Shown here: positions 16,585-25,129 of the stretch, piece after piece | How positions within the stretch are numbered: the first letter of the stretch is position 1 | How the letters are laid out: the number at the start of each line of letters is the position of its first letter | Assembly (NCBI GenBank): GCA_964537685.1 | Contig: CAZICM010000043.1 | Span: 1-64,000 of the forward strand | Direction: 5' to 3' | DNA: 64,000 nucleotides | DNA from: CAZICM01 sp964537685 | GTDB lineage: Bacteria > Myxococcota_A > Polyangia > Polyangiales > Polyangiaceae | Program-made: the position numbers and the translations under genes | Notes under the pieces: generated by a model | What the model was told of the DNA's origin: nothing | The model's database searches: none | What the model saw: only the letters and a program-made list of their open reading frames with translations

Positions 16585-17727
16585 CTACGATTTTGCCGGA
16601 AACGATAGGGGGCCGAATACATAGGCGTCGCGCCCGCACAGTTCCCACCGGGGTTCCACAATGCGGGGAGCCTCGGTGGGCGTATCCGGTCCCGCCCAAT
16701 CGACGGCGCCGGGACGGCCTCGGGGGCCGAGCAAAATAGGCGCGACAAAGGCATGAAGTTCATCGGCATTGCGGGAGGCCAATAGGCTTCCGGCGAGTTC
16801 TGCTCCGCCTTCTACGAGCAGGCTGACAATGCCTTGCGCGGCCAAAAGCCGTAGCGCGGCTGTCATATCGACGCGGCCCTCCGCCGAGCTTGGCACGCGA
16901 ATGACAACGCATCCCGCGTCGATGAGGGCCTGCTCAGGCCCCGATGCCGCCTCCGAAGCGCACAGTACCCACGTCGGATGCTCGCGCGCGGTCTCCACCA
17001 AGCGGCTGTGCAGGGGCAGTCTTAAATGGGTATCGAACACCACGCGCGAAGGCGTGCGGCCATAGACCGTCAAGGCTTCATCCCGCACCGTCAGCCGCGG
17101 GTCGTCGGCCATCGCCGTTCCAATGCCCACGGCGACGGCATCGTGCATCGCCCGGAGTTCCTGCACCTTTGCGCGGGCTTCAGGTCCGGTTACCCATTTG
17201 GATGCGCCGCTGCGGGTCGCGATGCGGCCATCGAGCGAAAGCGCGAGTTTGAGAGATACGTGCGGCAGCCCCGCCGTGATGAATTTTGTCCATGGCTTGA
17301 TGAGCGCTCTCGATTCGGCCTGGTCCACGCCCACTTCGACAGTCACACCTGCCTCGGCGAGCCGCCTTGCGCCTCCGCCCGCGACATTGGGATTGGGATC
17401 GGCGCAGCCAATGACAACGCGCTTAATTCCCGCATTTAAGATCGCATCCACGCAGGGCGGCGTGCGGCCATGGTGATTGCAGGGCTCGAGGGTGACATAG
17501 AGCGCGCCGCCCCTCGCCCTGCTTCCGGCTGCGAGCAAAGCAAGCACCTCCGCGTGGTCATCGCCGGCCCTGCGGTGATGCGCCATGCCGAGCACCGTAC
17601 GCCCATCGGGCGCAACGACGACGGCCCCCACAGGCGGATTGGGTGAGGGCAGCGATTTGCGGGCCTCATCGATGGCGAGCGCCATCATTTGGGAATCAAA
17701 AGCAGGATCGCTGGAAGGAATTGTCAT
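16585..17727 (-). CDS. ribD: Bifunctional riboflavin biosynthesis deaminase/reductase
   Basis: Catalyses the second and third steps of riboflavin synthesis (deamination, then ribityl formation by reduction). The N-terminal deaminase has HAEVLAL (His58, Glu60) and EPCNHHGRTPPC (Cys83, Cys92), which bind the catalytic zinc. The C-terminal reductase (about 150-365) has the SLDGRIAT segment and the LLVEGGAELAGSLL loop. The 380-residue length is typical. The gene follows nrdR by 17 bp, an arrangement (nrdR-ribD) common in bacteria, so the two are very probably co-transcribed. No other rib genes follow within the window. Confidence 0.96.
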   Translation of the reverse strand: MTIPSSDPAFDSQMMALAIDEARKSLPSPNPPVGAVVVAPDGRTVLGMAHHRRAGDDHAEVLALLAAGSRARGGALYVTLEPCNHHGRTPPCVDAILNAGIKRVVIGCADPNPNVAGGGARRLAEAGVTVEVGVDQAESRALIKPWTKFITAGLPHVSLKLALSLDGRIATRSGASKWVTGPEARAKVQELRAMHDAVAVGIGTAMADDPRLTVRDEALTVYGRTPSRVVFDTHLRLPLHSRLVETAREHPTWVLCASEAASGPEQALIDAGCVVIRVPSSAEGRVDMTAALRLLAAQGIVSLLVEGGAELAGSLLASRNADELHAFVAPILLGPRGRPGAVDWAGPDTPTEAPRIVEPRWELCGRDAYVFGPLSFPAKS

Positions 17728-17744
17728 CCCGGCCTGACTCTCTA

Positions 17745-18206
17745 CTAGGGCACTTTCGCCTTCACAAGCTTGCCGAGTTCCATCATGAATTCATCGATGT
17801 CCCGGAAGGACTTGTAGACGCTCGCAAAACGCACATAGGCAACCTCATCCAACCCGCGAAGCTTCTGCATCACACTCTCGCCGAGTTCGGACGAGCTTAC
17901 CTCTTTGCGCCCAGATTCTTGCAAATCACGTTCAACGCTGTCCGCAATCGCCTCGATTTGGTCCGTCGATACGGGCCTTTTATTGCAGGCGATCCGCAGT
18001 CCAGAAACCAATTTGTTGCGGTCGTAGACTTCGCGCAGGCCGCTCTTTTTCACAACGGTGGGCAATATCTCTTCGATTCGCTCATAGGTCGTAAAGCGGC
18101 GCGTGCACGATTCACACTCGCGGCGCCGGCGGACCACGTCGCCATCACCTCCAACCCGTGACTCCAACACTTTATTTTCCGTGTGGCCACAGAAGGGGCA
18201 TTTCAT
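17745..18206 (-). CDS. nrdR: Transcriptional repressor of ribonucleotide reductase genes
   Basis: NrdR binds NrdR boxes and represses ribonucleotide reductase genes according to ATP/dATP levels. The zinc ribbon is MKCPFC...CESC (Cys3, Cys6, Cys31, Cys34), with basic residues between that contact DNA. An ATP-cone domain spans about residues 49-139 (LPTVVKKSG...YDRNKLVSGL). The length of 153 is standard. It lies between fabF and ribD on the same strand with a 73-bp gap after fabF. No nrdA/B genes or obvious NrdR boxes were recognised in this window. Confidence 0.97.
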   Translation of the reverse strand: MKCPFCGHTENKVLESRVGGDGDVVRRRRECESCTRRFTTYERIEEILPTVVKKSGLREVYDRNKLVSGLRIACNKRPVSTDQIEAIADSVERDLQESGRKEVSSSELGESVMQKLRGLDEVAYVRFASVYKSFRDIDEFMMELGKLVKAKVP

Positions 18207-18279
18207 GGGTATTCACTTCCCCTTTTGGCATGCGTGCATTCGAGTACACGCGGGATTGGGGGGCCATTGCGATGGGCTC

Positions 18280-19524
18280 TCAGTCATCGAATCGAGAAAT
18301 GACAAGCGCCACGTTGGTTCCGCCAAAACCGAAGGAGTTGGACATGGTGTGTTTTACCCTTCGTTCGCGGGATTGAAGCGGCACGTAGTCGAGCGTGCAT
18401 TCTGGATCGGGGTCCTCCAGATTCGCCGTGGGTGGCACGACGCCGTGTTTCGTTGCCAGCGCACACAACGCCGCTTCGACGGCACCCGCTCCTCCAAGCA
18501 AATGGCCCATCATGGACTTGGTGGAGCTGACCCACAATTTTTTCGACGCGGCATGCTCGCCGAACACCCTTAGAATTGCGCGGGATTCTTCGACATCGCC
18601 TTGAGGCGTCGATGTGCCATGCGCATTGATGTAATCGATGTCTTCGGTGTTCAGCCTTGCGTCGCGCAGGGCCATCTGCATCGCGCGCACGGCCCCCGCC
18701 CCTTCGGGAGCAGGCTTGGTGATATGAAACGCATCGCAGGTTGCGCCATAGCCGGTGACTTCCGCGTAAATCTTCGCGCCCCGCTGTCTGGCGTGGCTCA
18801 GCGATTCAAGCAGCAGCGAACCGGCCCCCTCACCCACCACAAAGCCATCGCGCCCCTTGTCCCAGGGACGGCTTGCCCGCTCCGGCTCATGATTGCGCTT
18901 GGACAGCGCGAACATCGCATTAAAGCCGCTGATTCCGAGACCGGTAATGGTGGCCTCGGCACCGCCCGCCAAAATCAGCGGCGTGCGCCCATGCCGAATC
19001 CACTCGTAAGCCTCGCCGATTGAATGCGCACTCGATGCACATGCACTCGTGTTGCAATAACTGGGGCCTCGCAAATCGAAGGCGATCGCCACTTGGCCGG
19101 CCGCCAGATTCGCGATGACCGAAGGGATGAAATAGGGGCTAATCCGCTGAGGCCCCTTTTCATGAAGCGTAATGGCGTGGTGGTACAGATGCTCGAGACC
19201 GCCCAGGCCAACACCGATAAAGGTTCCGCAAGCGTCGCGCTCTTCGTCGGACAGCTCAATCGCCGCATCTTTTAGACACAGCGCCGAAGCCGCAATGGAC
19301 AGATGTGAAAAGCGCCCCATTTCGCGGAGCTTTTTCTTAGGAATGAAGTCCTCAGCGACAAAACCCTTCACTTCGCCGGCGATGCGTGTCGAATAAGCCG
19401 AGGCATCGAACAGCGTAATCGGGCCGATAGCCGAACGCCCTTCGCACACCTGCGACCATGTGGCATCGGTACCCATGCCGGAGGGAGTCACAAGACCTAT
19501 CCCTGTGATGACAACGCGTTCCAT
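18280..19524 (-). CDS. fabF: Beta-ketoacyl-ACP synthase II
   Basis: Condensing enzyme that elongates acyl-ACP with malonyl-ACP in type II fatty acid synthesis. The active-site triad is visible: Cys162 in TSACASSAHS, one His in INAHGTSTPQGD and the other in KSMMGHLLGGAG; the C-terminal NSFGFGGTN loop is intact. The length of 414 is normal. SD AGGAAGG precedes ATG 19524. It is the fourth gene in the order fabD, fabG, acpP, fabF read on the minus strand, as in many bacteria. It is followed by nrdR after 73 bp. Confidence 0.97.
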   Translation of the reverse strand: MERVVITGIGLVTPSGMGTDATWSQVCEGRSAIGPITLFDASAYSTRIAGEVKGFVAEDFIPKKKLREMGRFSHLSIAASALCLKDAAIELSDEERDACGTFIGVGLGGLEHLYHHAITLHEKGPQRISPYFIPSVIANLAAGQVAIAFDLRGPSYCNTSACASSAHSIGEAYEWIRHGRTPLILAGGAEATITGLGISGFNAMFALSKRNHEPERASRPWDKGRDGFVVGEGAGSLLLESLSHARQRGAKIYAEVTGYGATCDAFHITKPAPEGAGAVRAMQMALRDARLNTEDIDYINAHGTSTPQGDVEESRAILRVFGEHAASKKLWVSSTKSMMGHLLGGAGAVEAALCALATKHGVVPPTANLEDPDPECTLDYVPLQSRERRVKHTMSNSFGFGGTNVALVISRFDD

Positions 19525-19638
19525 GTTCCTTCCTAAGGAAGCGAATTTTTGCCTTGGCCGGCAGCAGCATCCGCAGCCGCACCATCGTTCAAAAGGTGCG
19601 GCATTTCCGCGGCATTGCGCAAGACTTCCGCGTGCGCC

Positions 19639-19887
19639 TTATTTCTTGATGTGCGATTCCACGTAGCTGATCGCATCCTGAACGGTGCGGATCTTCTCGG
19701 TATCCTCATCGGGAATTTCGATATCAAACGCTTCCTCAAACGCGAGCACAAGCTCCACGAGACCAAGCGAATCAGCACCCAAATCATCAATGAAACTCGC
19801 CTCGGGCTTGATGTCTTTTTCATCGACATCGAGCTGTTCCTTAATGATGCGAGAGACTTCCGCGGTGATATCGCGTCCTTCAGCCAT
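19639..19887 (-). CDS. acpP: Acyl carrier protein
   Basis: An 82-residue acidic four-helix carrier protein. The 4-phosphopantetheine attachment site is DDLGADSLG with Ser40; Gly rather than Asp follows the DSL, a minor variation. It shuttles acyl chains between FabD, FabH, FabG and FabF, all encoded here. A strong SD (CCGGAGGAAC) precedes the ATG. The 163-bp spacer from fabG and 114-bp spacer to fabF are larger than elsewhere in the operon, which may reflect separate control of this abundant protein. Confidence 0.97.
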   Translation of the reverse strand: MAEGRDITAEVSRIIKEQLDVDEKDIKPEASFIDDLGADSLGLVELVLAFEEAFDIEIPDEDTEKIRTVQDAISYVESHIKK

Positions 19888-20050
19888 GTTGTTCCTCCGG
19901 TAAAAACGGCTCCCCTACTAGCCGATTACGAACGGTTCCGCATCACCCAATTGTGCCGCGGATTTTTTTTCGCACTCCGCTTGAATTCACCTGGCTTGCC
20001 TGGGTTTGTGAACCCGCGCTTGGTGTGTTTTCCGGCAAACACCGGACAGC

Positions 20051-20797
20051 CTACATGTACATCCCACCGTTTACGCGAAGCACCTGCCCCGTGATGTAGG
20101 CCGCTTCGTCGGCGCATAGAAATGCGATTGCTGCAGCCACTTCCTGAACGGTGCCGGTTCTGCCCAGCGGAATGGTTTTGACCATGCCGTCTTTAAGTTC
20201 TGCGCTCATGCCGGATGTCATGTCCGTTTCGATAAAGCCCGGCGACACGGCGTTCACCGTGATGTTCCGCGAGGCATATTCGCGGGCGAGCGTTTTTGTG
20301 AGTCCAATGAGGGCGGCTTTGGATGAGGCATAGGCGGCCTGGCCCGCATTGCCCATTTCGCCGACGATGCTCGACAAAAAAATCACGCGCCCGGTGCGGG
20401 TCCGGATCATCGATTTAATGGCCGCCCGCGAGCAAACCAGCGCACCTTTTACGTTGATGTCAAAGATGCGATCGAAGTCTTCTTCTTTCACGCGAAGCAG
20501 CAAGCCATCGATCGCAATGCCCGCATTGGCGACCAAAATATCGAGCCGCCCTTTGCTCTTCGCGACCGCGGAAATGGCATCTTCGGCAGCCTTTGCATCC
20601 GAGACATCGAATCCAACGGCGGACGCGCTTCCACCGCGTTTTTCTATCCCTTTCACAACGGCGAGCGCCTCTTGTTCGCCCCGCACATAGGTCACCACAA
20701 CGTGGGCTCCCTGCGCCGCAAGCACCTCGGCAACACCGCGTCCAATCCCTCGTGATCCGCCGGTCACGACCGCTACTTTGCCAGCCAAACCAAACAT
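20051..20797 (-). CDS. fabG: 3-oxoacyl-ACP reductase
   Basis: NADPH-dependent reductase of the fatty acid elongation cycle. This short-chain dehydrogenase has TGGSRGIG (12-19) for cofactor binding, NAG (91-93), catalytic Ser142/143, and Tyr156-x-x-x-Lys160 in AYASSKAA. Its 248 residues match FabG closely, including the C-terminal ITGQVLRVNGGMYM. It starts 3 bp after fabD ends, so translation is probably coupled. Genomic position between fabD and acpP makes FabG the firm choice over other SDR enzymes. Confidence 0.97.
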   Translation of the reverse strand: MFGLAGKVAVVTGGSRGIGRGVAEVLAAQGAHVVVTYVRGEQEALAVVKGIEKRGGSASAVGFDVSDAKAAEDAISAVAKSKGRLDILVANAGIAIDGLLLRVKEEDFDRIFDINVKGALVCSRAAIKSMIRTRTGRVIFLSSIVGEMGNAGQAAYASSKAALIGLTKTLAREYASRNITVNAVSPGFIETDMTSGMSAELKDGMVKTIPLGRTGTVQEVAAAIAFLCADEAAYITGQVLRVNGGMYM

Positions 20798-20800
20798 CGC

Positions 20801-21742
20801 TTATGCCTCCGACAAGAAGTCTTTAACCCGGGCGATCGCCTGCTCGTCGCTTACGCTAAGCACACGAATCGACTTGGAAATGCGCTTCACCAAACCCGCG
20901 AGCACCTTGCCCGGGCCGATTTCAAGCGCATGCGTCACGCCTTCATCGGCCATTTTTTGAACCGACTTCACCCACTGCACGGGGCCGTCAATTTGGCGAA
21001 TGAGCAGGTCGCGAACACGGCTGGAATCGAGGTTGGGTTCACCATCCACATTTGCGATGACAGGGAAGGCCAAGGAATGAATGGGGCTCTTATCCAACGC
21101 CTCACCAACGGCCACAGAAGCGGGCGCCATCAGCGCACAATGAAAAGGCGCGCTGACCTTCAGCGCAATCGCCTTGCCGCCCCGCGATTCGCTTACCTTC
21201 TGAGCCCTTGCAACGGCTCCCGCGTGTCCCGCGATCACGATCTGACCGGGCGCGTTGAAGTTCGCAGGCGAAACGACTTCACCCTGGGCTGCCTCTTCAC
21301 ACACACCGCGCACAATCTCTTCGCTCAATCCCATAATGGCAGCCATCGCGCCTTCACCTGGAGGCACCGATTGCTGCATCGCCGCTCCGCGCACGCGGCA
21401 TATCTTCACGGCATCCGCGAGCGAGAGGGCCCCCGCCGCAACAAGCGCGCTGTACTCCCCTAACGAATGGCCAGCGGCAAAGGCGGGCGCCGGCAAATCG
21501 GGCAACTGTTCGCGCAGCGCCGCAACCAGCGCAGAACTCGTTGCGACAATCGCAGGCTGTGTATTGGCCGTCAGCGTCAAGGTCTCCAGCGGACCTTCAA
21601 AGCACAGCGTTGAAATCGGTTCTCCAAGCGCTTCATCAGCGCACGCGAACACTTGCCTCGCAGCCCCGGAGAACGCTGCCACCGACTTGCCCATCGAAAC
21701 TTCCTGCGAACCCTGCCCAGGAAAAAGCCAGGCGACTTTCAC
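20801..21742 (-). CDS. fabD: Malonyl-CoA:ACP transacylase
   Basis: Transfers malonate from CoA to ACP. It has the LFPGQGSQ opening, the GHSLGE nucleophile elbow with Ser93, and the downstream APFHCALM His. The length of 313 is normal. It is the first of the fabD-fabG-acpP-fabF block. Upstream on the same strand, where fabH would usually be adjacent, lie two lineage-specific genes (22303-22890 and 21807-22226), so this operon is interrupted. The spacer to the upstream lipoprotein gene is 64 bp. Confidence 0.97.
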   Translation of the reverse strand: MKVAWLFPGQGSQEVSMGKSVAAFSGAARQVFACADEALGEPISTLCFEGPLETLTLTANTQPAIVATSSALVAALREQLPDLPAPAFAAGHSLGEYSALVAAGALSLADAVKICRVRGAAMQQSVPPGEGAMAAIMGLSEEIVRGVCEEAAQGEVVSPANFNAPGQIVIAGHAGAVARAQKVSESRGGKAIALKVSAPFHCALMAPASVAVGEALDKSPIHSLAFPVIANVDGEPNLDSSRVRDLLIRQIDGPVQWVKSVQKMADEGVTHALEIGPGKVLAGLVKRISKSIRVLSVSDEQAIARVKDFLSEA

Positions 21743-21806
21743 GAAATGGTCTCCGTCGTTTCTTGGAATGTTTTGTTAACCACTCGGGCTTGGTGTGGGC
21801 GAGTGT

Positions 21807-22226
21807 TCAAGGGCCTGCATCGGCGCACGCCACGATGGGCTTGCACATACAGGCGCCGTTTACGCATTCACCACACCCGAATTGCATTAAGCACATCGCC
21901 GTGCAGTTCAGCGGATTGCAGTTGCCGCCGGATGAGCTGCTGCTGGATGAGCTTGAGCTCGATGAACTGCTCGATGAGCTCGATGTACCTCCGCTGGATG
22001 AGCTCGATGTACCGCCGCCTGTAGAGCTGCTCGATGAGCTCGATGTGCCTGCGGACCCGGAGGACGAAGAGCCGGACGTCACCATTCCGCTTGAAGACGA
22101 GCTTGTTTTCCCACCGCCTTCACCGGCGGCTGTTTCAAATTCCGAATCGGTACCAACGGCGCAGCTCCACATACAGAGCGCGGGAAGAACAAAGGCAAGG
22201 GCGAGAGCGCAAAGCTGGTTTCGCAT
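21807..22226 (-). CDS. Poly-Ser lipoprotein with Cys-rich C-terminus
   Basis: ATG 22226 is chosen over 22238 because GAGGAG lies directly before it. A signal peptide ends near Cys22, with a poor lipobox (MWSC). A long low-complexity linker of Ser/Gly (about residues 40-100) follows, then a compact module with eight Cys (NCNPLNC, CLMQFGCGECVNGACMC). This is the layout of many myxobacterial surface lipoproteins, where the Ser-rich spacer holds a small disulfide-rich domain away from the membrane. The function is unknown. It sits, together with a pilin-like gene, between fabH and fabD, which is unusual. The run of Ser codons could expand or shrink by slippage. Confidence 0.75.
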   Translation of the reverse strand: MRNQLCALALAFVLPALCMWSCAVGTDSEFETAAGEGGGKTSSSSSGMVTSGSSSSGSAGTSSSSSSSTGGGTSSSSSGGTSSSSSSSSSSSSSSSSSSGGNCNPLNCTAMCLMQFGCGECVNGACMCKPIVACADAGP

Positions 22227-22302
22227 GATGCTCCTCAAAACTAAGGCAGGAATTGTCTCAAACTTGTGGGGGCCGCGGTCACAAATACCGTGAGCCTGTG
22301 TG

Positions 22303-22890
22303 TTATTGAACCTGCCGCTGCGTGCCTATGGTGCACAGCATGCCCGTTCCCGCAGCGCCCGTTACACAGCTCACCGTCTGTTCCAGCACGACTTCGGCCT
22401 TTCCATCGCCGTTTAAGTCGCCCATTGCTCGCACCGTCCCGCTCATCCCGCCGCTGTCCAATACCCACTGGTATTGAAAATACTGCGGCTCGAAAATCTC
22501 GAAATGGGCACAGCTAAAGGCTGGATCGGCCGACCACTCGGTCGACGCGCTTTGATATTTCGTACCCTTCACCATCGAGAGCGAAGAGGGAATCGCCGCT
22601 GAAGTCGGAGGCAATTTTCCCGGCACGGCTGCATTCGTCACCGGATCGATGGTCTCGCGTTCGGTGCAAGCCAAAATTCCCCGAGCAATCGCGCTTACTT
22701 TGTTTTTGCCTTCCGAGGTTTTGGCCTCCTCCAGATAGCGCTTGGTGCCAAAGATCGCGAGGCTTGAAAGCACACCCAAACCGAGCACGCCCATCACAAG
22801 AACGGCCACGACAACCGCAATAATGATGATGATCGTGTTGTCTTTCTTTTTGGGCGGCGGATGAGGTGAACCGTAAGGGCCGGGCTGCAT
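22303..22890 (-). CDS. Membrane-anchored pilin-like protein
   Basis: A short Pro-rich cytoplasmic start (PGPYGSPHPPPKKKDN) is followed by one long hydrophobic helix (about 19-50) that continues into an amphipathic segment KRYLEEAKTSEGKNKVSAIARGILA. This is like the spine of type IV pilins, although no prepilin peptidase site is seen. The extracytoplasmic part has four Cys and ends with a strand-rich region (AMGDLNGDGKAEVVLEQT). SD AAGGAGAG supports the ATG. It lies 21 bp after fabH on the same strand and would be co-transcribed with fatty acid genes. Related proteins occur as lineage-specific families; the function is unknown. Confidence 0.75.
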   Translation of the reverse strand: MQPGPYGSPHPPPKKKDNTIIIIIAVVVAVLVMGVLGLGVLSSLAIFGTKRYLEEAKTSEGKNKVSAIARGILACTERETIDPVTNAAVPGKLPPTSAAIPSSLSMVKGTKYQSASTEWSADPAFSCAHFEIFEPQYFQYQWVLDSGGMSGTVRAMGDLNGDGKAEVVLEQTVSCVTGAAGTGMLCTIGTQRQVQ

Positions 22891-22911
22891 CTTGCTCTCC
22901 TTGTGCAGAGC

Positions 22912-23898
22912 CTACATCCGGACAAGGGCTGCACCCCACGAAATACCTGCGCCCAATGCACAAAACAGCACATTGTGGCCTTCGCGGATACGCCCATCGC
23001 GCACTGCTTCATCCAAGGCAATAGGGATGGATGCGCTCGATGTGTTGCCGTAATTCTCGATGTTCAGCACAAATTTTTCGAGCGGAAATCCAAGCCTATC
23101 AGCCACCATCGTGATGATGCGCATATTGGCCTGATGCGCGACTACCCAGTCGAGATCTTTGCTCGCAAGCCCGGCCGCTTTCATCGCCAGCGTCGAAGCG
23201 CTCGTCAGGTTTTTAATCGCAACCTTGAAGACTTCCTGGCCGGACATATGCACTTTGTGCCGGCCATTCTCGACGCCTTCCACGCTAATCGGCTCCGCCG
23301 TCCCGCCCGCAGGAATATGAAGCGCCCCCGCAAGCGAGCCATCGGTGAACAGCCGCGTCGACAAAATCCCTCGCCCATCGCCTTTGGCCGGCCCGAGCAC
23401 CACAGCGCCCGCACCATCGCCAAACAGCACACACGTCGTGCGATCTTGCCAATTCAACAAGCGCGACAAGAGCTCCACGCCCACCACCAGCACACAGTTG
23501 GCCCGGCCTGTCGCGATGAACTGCTCTGCGATGGTCAATCCATACAAAAAGCCGGCGCACGCAGCCGAAATATCAAACGCGGGAATCTCGCCCGCGCCCA
23601 GCTTTCGCTGCACATGAACCGCGCACGACGGCATCTTTGTGTCGCCGCTGATCGTCCCGACAATAATCATGTCGAGATCCGCCGCATTTAACCCAGCCGC
23701 TTCCAGCGCCCGCTTTGCAGCAGCCGTAGCCATATCGCTCGTCAACTCTCCATCGGCGGCAATATGGCGGCGGCGGATGCCCGTACGCTCGGTAATCCAA
23801 GCGTCGGACGTATCAACCATGCGTTCCAAATCGTGGTTCGAAAGGACGCGCTCAGGCGCATATGCGCCTGTTCCTAAGATTCGGCTCCTCGCAACCAC
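22912..23898 (-). CDS. fabH: Beta-ketoacyl-ACP synthase III
   Basis: Starts fatty acid synthesis by condensing acyl-CoA with malonyl-ACP. The catalytic Cys114 lies in SAACAGF, the His in VAHQANMRI and the Asn in ENYGNTSSAS. GTG 23898 is chosen because it gives the usual FabH length (328 residues) and lies 17 bp after the rpmF stop; a longer frame to 24018 would overlap rpmF completely. The gene is preceded by yceD and rpmF as in many bacteria, but plsX, which usually lies between rpmF and fabH, is missing. It is followed by two unusual genes before fabD. Confidence 0.95.
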   Translation of the reverse strand: MVARSRILGTGAYAPERVLSNHDLERMVDTSDAWITERTGIRRRHIAADGELTSDMATAAAKRALEAAGLNAADLDMIIVGTISGDTKMPSCAVHVQRKLGAGEIPAFDISAACAGFLYGLTIAEQFIATGRANCVLVVGVELLSRLLNWQDRTTCVLFGDGAGAVVLGPAKGDGRGILSTRLFTDGSLAGALHIPAGGTAEPISVEGVENGRHKVHMSGQEVFKVAIKNLTSASTLAMKAAGLASKDLDWVVAHQANMRIITMVADRLGFPLEKFVLNIENYGNTSSASIPIALDEAVRDGRIREGHNVLFCALGAGISWGAALVRM

Positions 23899-23914
23899 GC
23901 TTAAACCGGCGGGC

Positions 23915-24103
23915 TCAGGATTGAACCGTTGTCGACTTAACTTTGCGGCCCTTGTAGTGCCCGCATGCTCCGCAAGCGCGGTGGGGCAGCGTAGGCTCGC
24001 CGCAATGCGCGCAGGCAATGAGCTGAACCGGGGTCACTTTGTCATGATTCGCGCGGCGCGTATTGCGCTTGCTCGCTGTCGTTTTCCTCTTGGGGACGGC
24101 CAC
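23915..24103 (-). CDS. rpmF: 50S ribosomal protein L32
   Basis: A 62-residue basic protein with the L32 opening MAVPKRKTTASKRNTRR and a zinc ribbon made of CAHCG and CGACGHYKG (two CxxC pairs). Zn-binding L32 paralogues are exchanged for Cys-free forms in some bacteria under zinc limitation; this is the zinc form. It lies between yceD and fabH, the classic arrangement that links ribosome and membrane lipid synthesis. Confidence 0.97.
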   Translation of the reverse strand: MAVPKRKTTASKRNTRRANHDKVTPVQLIACAHCGEPTLPHRACGACGHYKGRKVKSTTVQS

Positions 24104-24127
24104 GTCTAACTCCTTGTGATGCTTGGC

Positions 24128-25000
24128 TTATCGTTTCTTTTTCGCGGTATTGCGTGCCATTTCTGGCAAAACTTTTTTGGCGGTTTGCGCCTGAGCGTCT
24201 TGCTCATCCGGCGGCGCGTTCTGACCATTTGAACGGGGTTTATTGCTCAAACTCGCCGAAAGCGCCGCAAGCGGAGCCAGCCGCGGATCGAGCACGTCGT
24301 TCTTTGGGTTCACACCAGCCGGCGCCTCGGGCGCAGCCGCAGCGGGACGGATACCTGGGCATGTGTCAGAGCACAAGGGGAAGTTCGGCATTTCGAGCAA
24401 AAGCGCCTCCCTCACAAAGGCATCGAGCACGACCGTATCGCCGTCATAGGTGTCCGTGTCGGCTTCCTCCGCCGTAAATTCGTACTCGTCAGGCGCTTTG
24501 GACTCTTTTTCCTTGCGTCCGCCATGGGCCGCCTTTGAACCTGCTTTTCCCTTTTTCTCATCGGGCTTTAAGGTCTTCGGCGCCTTCTTCGGCGCAGCCG
24601 CCCAGTCAGGCATCATTTTCGCGGCGGCCTCCGCCCATTTCGCCGCATCGCCTGCCGCCTCGGAAGCTGCCGGTCGCGCCGGCTTCTTTTCTGCGGCGCC
24701 CCGATCGCGAGGCTCGTGAGCATGAGCGAGAGGCTTGAGCAAGAGCGAAAGCTCACCGGCAAGCTCCACCTGAGCGGGCTCCAAACAGCGGGCACAAGGC
24801 ACACTCACATTCGCCTTTACCTCACCGCGCACCACAACATGGTTGCCCGAACGCGAAAGCCTAGCGTGCAACGAGCCGGGCTTTGAGCTCTTGGCATCGG
24901 CATCGGCAAGTTCCAAATCCAGCCAATTCTGAGGCAGATCGACATTCACCTCGATGCCCGCGGTATCGATATCCTGCGCGGTAATGGCAATAAGCGGCAT
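24128..25000 (-). CDS. YceD/DUF177-family protein with long charged insert
   Basis: The first part (about 1-110) ends in VPCARCLEPAQVELAGELSLLL and the last domain contains DAFVREALLLEMPNFPLCSDTCPG, the two halves of the YceD/DUF177 family, whose members are linked to rRNA processing and are encoded before rpmF. Between them lies an unusual insert of about 95 residues rich in Lys, Ala and Glu, and the C-terminus ends in KKKR. ATG 25000 is preferred; GTG 25069 would add 23 residues. Its position before rpmF and fabH supports the assignment. The insert is probably disordered and may bind RNA. Confidence 0.85.
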   Translation of the reverse strand: MPLIAITAQDIDTAGIEVNVDLPQNWLDLELADADAKSSKPGSLHARLSRSGNHVVVRGEVKANVSVPCARCLEPAQVELAGELSLLLKPLAHAHEPRDRGAAEKKPARPAASEAAGDAAKWAEAAAKMMPDWAAAPKKAPKTLKPDEKKGKAGSKAAHGGRKEKESKAPDEYEFTAEEADTDTYDGDTVVLDAFVREALLLEMPNFPLCSDTCPGIRPAAAAPEAPAGVNPKNDVLDPRLAPLAALSASLSNKPRSNGQNAPPDEQDAQAQTAKKVLPEMARNTAKKKR

Positions 25001-25129
25001 GGCCAGCTCGTAGCGCGGCTTTGAAAAACCCGCAACAAAAGCCTGATAGCGCACATCAAAAGCCCGCACCTCTCCGCGCGAATGCCTCTTTCATCCCCAT
25101 AAGCGCGTGTTAGCGTGCGCAAAATCTCC

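Noticed and set aside
23899..24018. N-terminal extension of FabH
   Set aside because: It would overlap rpmF entirely; GTG 23898 gives the normal FabH length.
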